Shown piece after piece: positions 1 through 5,629 of a stretch of 7,689 bases of DNA. Numbering within the stretch: position 1 is the first letter of the stretch; every line of letters starts with the position of its first letter. The notes under the pieces were generated by a model that saw only the letters and a list, made by a program, of their open reading frames with translations, was not told where the DNA came from and searched no databases. The position numbers and the translations under genes are program-made. Location of the stretch: assembly GCA_002323535.1 (NCBI GenBank), contig DCQT01000017.1, positions 1 through 7,689 of the forward strand, given 5' to 3'. The stretch comes from Bacteriovoracaceae bacterium UBA1511 (lineage in GTDB: Bacteria > Bdellovibrionota > Bacteriovoracia > Bacteriovoracales > Bacteriovoracaceae).

Positions 1-467
1 TCTTTAGTAGCTTGCCTTTGAGCATCGTTAAAGTAAGCTGGAACAGTAATAACTGCTTCAGTAACTTTTTCTCCAAGGTAATCTTCTGCTGCAGACTTAA
101 GCTTCTCTAAAACTCTTGCAGAAATTTCTTGTGGAGACATTTCTTTGCCGTCAACTTTTACCCAAGCATCACCATTTTTGTTTGCAAAAATCTCAAATGG
201 AGCAACTTTAGCAAATTCAGCCGCTTCTCTTGAGTCCGCTTTTCTACCAATGAGCCTTTTGATTCCGTATAAAGTTTTTGATGGATTTGTTACCGCTTGG
301 TTTTTAGCAACTTGTCCAACAAGTACTTCATCATTATTTGAGAAACCAATTACAGATGGAGTTGTGTTATGCCCTTCTGCATTTGGAATAATTTTATATT
401 TTCCGTTTTCTAAAACAGAAACACATGAGTTTGTCGTTCCTAGGTCAATTCCAATAATTTTTCCCAT
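1..467 (-). CDS. dnaK: Molecular chaperone DnaK (Hsp70), N-terminal part, cut by the window edge
   Basis: DnaK is the cytosolic Hsp70 ATPase that binds and releases unfolded protein segments with DnaJ and GrpE. Reading the minus strand from the ATG at 465-467 gives 155 residues of an intact nucleotide-binding domain before the window ends. Visible landmarks are the phosphate-1 loop IDLGTTNS (residues 7-14), Cys15, the segment TLYGIKRLIGR (65-75) with Lys70 at the position of the E. coli catalytic lysine, and VPAYFNDAQRQAT (142-154). Numbering agrees with E. coli DnaK with no indel up to here. An AAGGAG-type ribosome binding site sits just upstream of the ATG. The gene follows grpE by 21 bases, so the two are very probably co-transcribed. 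The rest of the ATPase domain and the whole substrate-binding domain lie beyond base 1. Identity is certain from the sequence; the operon is inferred from spacing. Confidence 0.97.
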   Translation of the reverse strand, partial: MGKIIGIDLGTTNSCVSVLENGKYKIIPNAEGHNTTPSVIGFSNNDEVLVGQVAKNQAVTNPSKTLYGIKRLIGRKADSREAAEFAKVAPFEIFANKNGDAWVKVDGKEMSPQEISARVLEKLKSAAEDYLGEKVTEAVITVPAYFNDAQRQATK

Positions 468-488
468 ATCTATCTCCTTTTAACTTAC

Positions 489-1097
489 CTACTTAGAGGT
501 AATTACTTTTGATGCTCTTACAACACGGCCATTAAGCACGTATCCTTTTTGTACTTCCTGAAGGACCTTTCCTGGCTCAACACCCTCTTCTTCTTTTTGA
601 GAGATTGCCTCATGAAACTTAGGATCAAAGTCCTTTCCTTCGGTCTCAATAACTTCTAAACCATTTTGTTTGAGTGTTTCAAAAAATTGGTCTCTAACCA
701 TTTGAACACCAACACAAATATTTTTTACTTTTTCATCTTCTTCATTTGCTACGGCCATTAGGGTTAAATCTAAGTTGTCTAACGCTCCTACAAGGGATGA
801 TAAAAGCTTTTCGTTTGCAAACTTAACAAGGTTCGACTTTTCTCTTTCGAACCTTTTCAACGCATTTTCTTGCTCTGCTGCAAGGTAGTAAAATTTTTCT
901 TTAAAAGTGTCTCTTTCCTTTTTCACAAGGTCTAATTCAGACTCTTTTTTTGGTTTTAATTCTTCAACATTTTCATCACTAGTAATCTCTTCTACCGTAG
1001 CCTCAGCTTCTTGCTCTTGAGTCTTATCAGCTTTTAGCTCTTCACTAGATCCTTCCTCTTTAGAAGTATCTGTTGATTCAACATTTACATCTGTCAT
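489..1097 (-). CDS. grpE: Nucleotide exchange factor GrpE
   Basis: GrpE is the cytosolic dimeric factor that opens the DnaK nucleotide cleft to release ADP. The 202-residue product has the family layout. Residues 1-55 are a low-complexity acidic tail rich in Glu, Asp, Ser and Thr. Residues about 55-115 are a long charged helix containing ENALKRFEREKSNL and ending in LVGALDNLDLTL. A four-helix-bundle stretch follows, then the C-terminal beta domain with GLEVIETEGKDFDPKFHEAI (146-165) and the signature EVQKGYVLNGRVVRASKV (181-198). Length is normal for the family (roughly 180-210). The ATG at 1095-1097 is preceded by GGAG at 1105-1108 (minus strand) with a 7-base spacer, which supports the start. 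dnaK follows after 21 bases. hrcA, often found just upstream of grpE, is not here; hemW takes that place. Confidence 0.97.
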   Translation of the reverse strand: MTDVNVESTDTSKEEGSSEELKADKTQEQEAEATVEEITSDENVEELKPKKESELDLVKKERDTFKEKFYYLAAEQENALKRFEREKSNLVKFANEKLLSSLVGALDNLDLTLMAVANEEDEKVKNICVGVQMVRDQFFETLKQNGLEVIETEGKDFDPKFHEAISQKEEEGVEPGKVLQEVQKGYVLNGRVVRASKVITSK

Positions 1098-1125
1098 TTA
1101 ATTGCTCCGCCGTTTTTCTTCTGTA

Positions 1126-1156
1126 ATTAAATTGGTAGCTACAAAATAAATGTCAA
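1126..1156 (-). promoter_or_regulatory. Candidate sigma-70-type promoter for grpE-dnaK
   Basis: On the minus strand a perfect TTGACA (1151-1156) is followed by TTTAAT (1126-1131), one mismatch from TATAAT. The spacer is 19 bases, longer than the preferred 17. Transcription would start near 1119, about 20 bases before the grpE start codon and upstream of its GGAG. I saw neither a CIRCE inverted repeat (TTAGCACTC-N9-GAGTGCTAA) nor a sigma-32 pattern (CTTGAAA with CCCCAT) in the 72-base gap, so heat-shock control cannot be read from this sequence. It is supported by motif match only. Confidence 0.4.
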
Positions 1157-1169
1157 TATTCGTAAGAAA

Positions 1170-2288
1170 TTAATTTTTTAAAAACTTAAATAAGTCACTA
1201 AAAAGACTATCTAAAACAAGAAATCCCTTTGAGGTCAGAGTCACGGTGCAAGGATCACTCCCCTCACAAAATCCTTGCAAAAACCAATGGTTGCAAACTT
1301 TTTCAAGCTCTAATTTTTCAATTCTAGGTAAAAGTTTAGATAAATCCAATTTTCTTGCGCAACGCATTGCCAGATATATTTTTTCAAATTCCAATGTCTT
1401 TTCATCAAGATTCTCAATAGAATATTCATTAGATTTCTCACCCACCTTCCATCGATATCGGACAGCAGAATCACTTTTCACAAGAAAGCCTGTCGCTGAA
1501 GGACCTAATGCCGCGACGCTATTAGATTTCCAATATTGAAGATTATGCCTTGATTCAAATCCTGGCTTTGAAAAATTTGAAACCTCATATTGAAATATTC
1601 CATATTTTTTAAGGTAATCCACAAAGGCCAGGTACTCATTTGCAACAAAATCCTCATCCGGCAAATTGCCATAATGCTTGTAGTTTTTATTAACAGTCAA
1701 AATATAGCTACTAATATGACTTGGATTAAAATTCGCTATTTCATCAACTTCTTTAAACAGGTCTCTTTTTTCAAAAGCTGGCAAACCAAGCATGAAGTCA
1801 ACGGAGTAATTAATATCGAGCGAATTTAAAAGCTCTAACGTTTTATAAACATCATCGACAGAATGAATTCGATCGAGTTTTCTTAAAACTTGTTCATTTA
1901 AAGATTGAACCCCGACGGAAAATCTATTAACACCCAGCTCTACCAGACTAAAAACTTCCTCTTTTTTCCAAGCACCAGGGTTAAGCTCAACTGTAAACTC
2001 AGTATCTTTGGAGACTTTAGTTCCGGATGATTCAAGCTTCTCTAGCAAAAAAGAAATTCCACTTTCTCCCCACAATGATGGTGTTCCTCCACCGATGTAT
2101 AAAGTAGATAATTCTTTCATTCCAAAAGACTGAGTCTTAAGAAAGTCATTATTTGATTTAATTTGGTTGGCGAGTTGCTTGTGAAAATCTTTAAGTTTTT
2201 GATCGTCTATTACGGACTTGTGAAAATCACAATAATTACAAAGGTGGCGACAAAATGGGAAATGAACATAAAGTGATTTAACTTGCAT
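1170..2288 (-). CDS. hemW: Radical SAM heme chaperone HemW (formerly annotated as oxygen-independent coproporphyrinogen III oxidase-like)
   Basis: HemW is a radical-SAM protein with a 4Fe-4S cluster that binds heme and is thought to deliver it to respiratory enzymes; it is not the HemN decarboxylase. The 372-residue product (family about 370-400) shows SLYVHFPFCRHLCNYCDF (residues 5-22) with cluster cysteines Cys13, Cys17 and Cys20. Phe22 stands where HemN has a fourth cysteine, the usual HemW hallmark. Then come LYIGGGTPS (63-71, SAM binding), ELNPG (101-105), GVNRFSVGVQSL (119-130), the heme-associated HNxxYW motif as HNLQYW (248-253), and a C-terminal HemN_C-like domain ending in LTSKGFLVLDSLFSDL (351-366). 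The frame stays open upstream to 2486, but the HemW homology begins at the ATG 2286-2288 and the longer form would run into the divergent peptidase gene. GPSATGF (262-268) has Thr where relatives usually have His. Confidence 0.93.
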   Translation of the reverse strand: MQVKSLYVHFPFCRHLCNYCDFHKSVIDDQKLKDFHKQLANQIKSNNDFLKTQSFGMKELSTLYIGGGTPSLWGESGISFLLEKLESSGTKVSKDTEFTVELNPGAWKKEEVFSLVELGVNRFSVGVQSLNEQVLRKLDRIHSVDDVYKTLELLNSLDINYSVDFMLGLPAFEKRDLFKEVDEIANFNPSHISSYILTVNKNYKHYGNLPDEDFVANEYLAFVDYLKKYGIFQYEVSNFSKPGFESRHNLQYWKSNSVAALGPSATGFLVKSDSAVRYRWKVGEKSNEYSIENLDEKTLEFEKIYLAMRCARKLDLSKLLPRIEKLELEKVCNHWFLQGFCEGSDPCTVTLTSKGFLVLDSLFSDLFKFLKN

Positions 2289-2298
2289 TAATATAAAG

Positions 2299-2304
2299 TC
2301 CTTT
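2299..2304 (-). promoter_or_regulatory. Ribosome binding site supporting the hemW start at 2288
   Basis: Minus-strand AAAGGA lies 10 bases before the ATG at 2286-2288. It favours this start over the upstream ATG at 2486 in the same open frame, whose extra 66 residues do not resemble HemW. The spacing is slightly long but acceptable. Confidence 0.5.
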
Positions 2305-2308
2305 GATC

Positions 2309-2338
2309 TTGTTTGTTCTAGCTTAAACGTGTGATAAT
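2309..2338 (+). promoter_or_regulatory. Candidate extended -10 promoter for the M16 peptidase gene
   Basis: TGTGATAAT at 2330-2338 is an extended -10 element (TG, one base, then GATAAT, one mismatch from TATAAT). A weak -35, TTGTTT (2309-2314), lies 18 bases upstream of the hexamer. Transcription would begin near 2345 and give a leader of about 33 bases carrying GAGGG (2366-2370), 7 bases before the ATG at 2378. The site lies in the 89-base spacer between divergent hemW and the peptidase gene. I see no comparably good hemW promoter on the other strand. Confidence 0.42.
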
Positions 2339-2377
2339 TACCAGACTTAGAAATAAAATCGGCTAGAGGGATTACAT

Positions 2378-4939
2378 ATGAATGTTGAACAAGTAACGAC
2401 CACAAAAGGTCTAAATGTACTTTATGTAGAGCAGCCAGACGCAACAGCTGGTTCAGTTCAAATGTGGTTTCGCGCAGGAAGCGCACTCGAAAAAAAAGCT
2501 GATTTCGGCGTCGCTCACTTTCTTGAACATATGTTTTTTAAAGGTACAAAAAAAAGACCTGGAGCAAAAATAGCGGAAGAGGTAGAGGGCTTTGGAGGAG
2601 AGCTAAACGCATTCACCTCATTTGACTTTACTTGCTATTATATTAACTGCCCAAAAAGCCAGTTATCTAAATCTGTCGATATTATTTTAGACATGGTGGC
2701 CAACCCCCAATTTTTAAACTCTGAACTAATACCAGAGAGAGGTGTCGTTCTCGAGGAGTACAAACGATCAATTGATTCCCCATCTCAATATGCTTTTACA
2801 GAGCTTCAAGATGACTTTTTTTCAGGTGGCTACAAACACCAAATTCTTGGCACAGAGAAAAATATATATTCATTTACAAGAGATCAAATCATTAAGTTTC
2901 GAAAAAAATATTACAACAAAGAGAATGCCTTATTAGTTGTTGCCGGAGACTTAAAAAACAAAAATAAAATCGAAAAACTTATTGAAAAGTTCTCACTACC
3001 TAGTGGACAAAAATCCACCTTTTCTCCGTTTAAACTGCAAAGCGAAAAACAGTTCTCAGGACATTTGAAAGAAGTTGGTAACTCTACTCTTCAAATTTGT
3101 TTTGAAGCATCTGACTACGATTCTAAAGAAGCAGTCGCAGAGGAACTTGCTCTGTCGCTCATTGGCCATGGAGAGAGTTCCTATCTTGGAAAAAAACTTG
3201 TCTACGAAACTAATTTAGCAAACGCTGTTCACTCCTCCCCCTTATACATGGCAAGAAATGGAATTTATTTTTTGAGAATAAATTTTCCTTCAGAAAACTT
3301 ATCGCAAGTTTTGAAGACTTTAGGGTCTGAGCTAAATTCAATATTAAAAAATAAAATAAAGCCTGAGGACATTGAAAAAGCCAAATTTCAAGGAAAAACA
3401 TCCAAAATATATGACCTGGAGACGATTGAAGCTTACGCCTTTAGCCTTGGAAATGGCTTCGCACAAAATGGAGATATTAGATCTGAAAATAAATTTATTG
3501 ATCGCCAACAAAACGTCTCTGCACAAGAGGTTAGAAATGCGATGAAAAAAATCTTAGCCGATTCGACTTGGTACTACCAACTTCAATTACCAATGAATCA
3601 AAACCTCGATAAATCCATTAGGAAAGTATCTTCATTCGATAAAAAACTAAAAGTAAATTTAAAAAAAATTAAAACATTAAATAAGGTTAGCGGAGCAGTC
3701 TCCAAATATAACAAACAAACTCAAGTTAATACGATTCTTCCTGGAATAAAGTTGGTCCACAGACACTCATCACTATCGAATACATTCAATCTCCAAGTAT
3801 ATATTAAAGGCGGTCTTACTGAAGAAACTCCTAACTCAAATGGAACATTTAACCTGTTAACAGGCCTTTTAAACGCAGATACAAAAAACAAAACAAAAGA
3901 TGAATCAAAGTTTTTATTTGAATCTTTAGCGGCATCATTTTCAACATTCAGTGGTAAAAATGCTTATGGGTTAAATCTGTCAGGCATCTGTGACAAATTC
4001 AGTGAATTAACTGAGCAATTTTTTGATCATCTGCTTCACTCAACTTTCAATCAAAAAGATTTGGATTTTGAAAAACTCATGGTTCAACAGTCACTGCTTG
4101 CTCAAAAAGAAGACCCTGTCAGACAATGCTTTGATGAGGTATCAAGGATAGCCTTTGGTGATCACCCCTACAGCATGAAAAATATGGGCACCTTAAACTC
4201 GATTAAAAACACAAAGATCTCTGAGCTAAAAGAACTTCACGAAAAAAACTTAAGTGAGAAAAATCTTTTATTCGTTTATTCAGGACCATTAGATATCGAT
4301 AATGTCACAAATCAAATCAAAGGATTGATTTCACCACTAGAAAAAAGAGCCAACTTCCAAAAAACAAAAGTTAAAAAGTACCGCCCCTCAAAAACAATTA
4401 AAACCCACCTTGAATTTGATCGCGAACAGTCCCATGTTTTCATCGGTAAACCGACAAATAAACTGGAATCAACAAGCACAATATATTTTAAACTTATCCA
4501 CACTTATCTATATGGACAATCATCTCCACTTTTCACCGAAATGCGAGATAAGAAGGGTCTTTGTTACTCGGTAAGCCCAATAAACTTTAATGCTCTTGAG
4601 GGAGGATATTTTGGTATATATGTTGGTTGCTCAAATGAAAAAGTCAGTGATTCTATTCAAGAAATAAATCGAATCCTTAAAAGTCTTCGTGAAAATGGTT
4701 TAACAAAATCAAATTTCAAAAAACTTATAAAAATGTCTGTTGGACAATTTGAATTAAGCCTTCAAACTAATGAGGATTACTGTAATATATTTGCCACTCC
4801 GTACCTCCACGGAATTGGGTTAGATTATTACTTTGAGGAAATGGAGAAAATTAAAAATCTTAACCATGAAGATTTTCAACAAGGCGTAAAGAAGGCTCTT
4901 GGTGGCAAGTTCTTTGAAGTCATATCTGGGACAAAATAA
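2378..4939 (+). CDS. Two-repeat M16 family zinc metallopeptidase (pitrilysin / processing-peptidase type)
   Basis: M16 enzymes form a clam-shell chamber and degrade peptides or process precursors. This 853-residue protein holds two half-shells in one chain. In the first half, VAHFLEHMFFKGTKKRPGA contains the inverted zinc motif HxxEH (His47, Glu50, His51). Glu127 in VVLEEYKR is the expected third zinc ligand, and Glu120 matches the second conserved acidic residue. YYNKENALLVVAGDL near residues 176-190 opens the M16_C domain. A lysine-rich linker (about 413-450) leads to the second half. There the aligned HxxEH position reads NLLTG (492-496), so this half is non-catalytic. It keeps the substrate-binding Arg/Tyr segment, MRDKKGLCYS (722-731, Arg723 and Tyr730). 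No signal peptide or membrane segment is visible at the N terminus, which suggests a cytosolic enzyme unless exported another way. The start is supported by GAGGG with a 7-base spacer. Substrate and exact subfamily are unknown. Confidence 0.92.
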   Translation: MNVEQVTTTKGLNVLYVEQPDATAGSVQMWFRAGSALEKKADFGVAHFLEHMFFKGTKKRPGAKIAEEVEGFGGELNAFTSFDFTCYYINCPKSQLSKSVDIILDMVANPQFLNSELIPERGVVLEEYKRSIDSPSQYAFTELQDDFFSGGYKHQILGTEKNIYSFTRDQIIKFRKKYYNKENALLVVAGDLKNKNKIEKLIEKFSLPSGQKSTFSPFKLQSEKQFSGHLKEVGNSTLQICFEASDYDSKEAVAEELALSLIGHGESSYLGKKLVYETNLANAVHSSPLYMARNGIYFLRINFPSENLSQVLKTLGSELNSILKNKIKPEDIEKAKFQGKTSKIYDLETIEAYAFSLGNGFAQNGDIRSENKFIDRQQNVSAQEVRNAMKKILADSTWYYQLQLPMNQNLDKSIRKVSSFDKKLKVNLKKIKTLNKVSGAVSKYNKQTQVNTILPGIKLVHRHSSLSNTFNLQVYIKGGLTEETPNSNGTFNLLTGLLNADTKNKTKDESKFLFESLAASFSTFSGKNAYGLNLSGICDKFSELTEQFFDHLLHSTFNQKDLDFEKLMVQQSLLAQKEDPVRQCFDEVSRIAFGDHPYSMKNMGTLNSIKNTKISELKELHEKNLSEKNLLFVYSGPLDIDNVTNQIKGLISPLEKRANFQKTKVKKYRPSKTIKTHLEFDREQSHVFIGKPTNKLESTSTIYFKLIHTYLYGQSSPLFTEMRDKKGLCYSVSPINFNALEGGYFGIYVGCSNEKVSDSIQEINRILKSLRENGLTKSNFKKLIKMSVGQFELSLQTNEDYCNIFATPYLHGIGLDYYFEEMEKIKNLNHEDFQQGVKKALGGKFFEVISGTK

Positions 4940-4963
4940 AAAGCTAGCTCGCTTTAATTTTTA
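4940..4963. terminator. Candidate bidirectional terminator at the convergent gene junction
   Basis: AAAGC (4940-4944) and GCTTT (4951-4955) form a perfect 5-base-pair stem around the 6-base loop TAGCTC. T-rich runs follow the stem on both strands: AATTTTTATATT on plus, and TTATTTTG on minus after GCTTT. The stem overlaps the stop codon of the minus-strand gene and lies right after the stop of the M16 gene. The stem is short and AT-rich, so this is a modest candidate based only on structure and position. Confidence 0.38.
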
Positions 4964-5468
4964 TATTAAGGACATCTTGGTTTTTAGTTTCAAGTAACTC
5001 TTTTGACACAGTAAAAAGTAAATCAGTTATGTAGCCAAAATTTTCAGAAACTTTTTGATAAAACCCATGCATATTAAACTCAAATGGACGAAAGCTATCT
5101 AGACCGCTAAATGCATTTTGACCGACGTCATGATAAAAGCTCAAGTCTACAAGCTTTGAGTTCAGTGAATCTCTAAAAACCCCACAAAGAACAAGTGACG
5201 TTTCTCCTATATCTTGGAAGGCTCTCTCTTTCGCCACTCCACGCAAATGATTACTCTCCAAAAGCTTTTGGCCTAAAGTTTTATCTCTAACCTTACTGCC
5301 CTCAGTCTCAAAGTATCTCTCACTGCTTGTATAGTTTTCAAGAACACCAGCAGAGTAAAATAATATTTCTTCACTGATAGGCTTAACCGCTTGAGAGTTA
5401 ATTAAATCAAGCTCTTTGTAGAAAAATGCCTTTAAATCCTTACCTAAAATAATTTTATTTAAACCCAT
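4944..5468 (-). CDS. Conserved-looking small protein of unknown function, 174 residues
   Basis: I cannot name this protein. It is soluble-looking and mixed in charge, with no signal peptide, membrane segment or metal motif. The central region VAKERAFQDIGETSLVLCGV (78-97), then RDSLNSKLVDLSFYHDVGQ (99-117) and NAF, then a helix FYQKVSENFGYITDLLFTVS (136-155), recalls from memory a group of short uncharacterised proteins in proteobacteria and myxobacteria. These carry a 'GD-x-L-x-x-x-GFF ... D-x-x-YY-x-x-x-G-x-x-AY ... L-x-x-x-F' pattern. That link is tentative. The ATG at 5466-5468 has AAAAGG (5477-5482, minus strand) 8 bases upstream. The frame is open over its whole length, codon use looks like its neighbours, and the gene fills the space between the M16 gene (4-base convergent gap) and the mutase promoter region. 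It is therefore very likely real. It appears monocistronic, so context says nothing about its job. Confidence 0.75.
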   Translation of the reverse strand: MGLNKIILGKDLKAFFYKELDLINSQAVKPISEEILFYSAGVLENYTSSERYFETEGSKVRDKTLGQKLLESNHLRGVAKERAFQDIGETSLVLCGVFRDSLNSKLVDLSFYHDVGQNAFSGLDSFRPFEFNMHGFYQKVSENFGYITDLLFTVSKELLETKNQDVLNIKIKAS

Positions 5469-5629
5469 CAGACCTGCCTTTTAATCAGTATATCAGATAT
5501 CGCACTTATTAATTTGAAGTCGAAATTTTTTGCCTTTTTTCTATGGGTTTTCGATAGTTTATCCGTTTGCCTAGAGCTGGTAGAATTTGATAAAACGCAA
5601 ACAATTTAAGCGTATAAATAGGTGTAGTT
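5469..5629. promoter_or_regulatory. Divergent intergenic region with candidate promoters and a spaced dyad
   Basis: This 161-base spacer separates the minus-strand small protein gene from the mutase. On the plus strand there are two candidate promoters: TTGCCT (5530-5535) with GATAGT (5553-5558, spacer 17), and TTGCCT (5567-5572) with GATAAA (5589-5594, spacer 16). Each hexamer matches consensus at 4 of 6 bases. On the minus strand TGATATACT (5487-5495) is an extended -10, but it would give a very short leader overlapping the AAAAGG of the small gene. An inverted repeat GTTTGC (5565-5570) / GCAAAC (5597-5602) brackets the second plus-strand promoter. AGGTG (5620-5624) is the mutase ribosome binding site. 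No RNA gene or riboswitch was recognised; the region is too short for a full B12 riboswitch plus promoter. Confidence 0.35.

Noticed and set aside
145..483. Plus-strand open frame of 112 codons opposite dnaK
   Set aside because: It lies antisense to the well-conserved DnaK N terminus and its translation has no recognisable features.
1171..1190. T6A5 tract at the hemW 3' end as an intrinsic terminator
   Set aside because: There is no GC-containing stem; the tract is only AT-rich sequence spanning the last hemW codons, so read-through into grpE-dnaK cannot be excluded.
1246..1829. Two plus-strand open frames opposite hemW
   Set aside because: Both are antisense to conserved HemW coding sequence, lack good ribosome binding sites and encode no recognisable protein.
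2289..2486. N-terminal extension of hemW to an upstream ATG at 2486
   Set aside because: The added 66 residues do not resemble HemW, would overlap the divergent M16 gene by over 100 bases, and the internal ATG at 2288 has a ribosome binding site and exactly precedes the conserved SLYVHFPFC start.
5469..5629. B12 riboswitch or small RNA upstream of the cobalamin-dependent mutase
   Set aside because: The 161-base spacer must hold promoters for two genes, I find no B12-box-like conserved core, and such riboswitches normally control B12 synthesis or transport or B12-independent isozymes.
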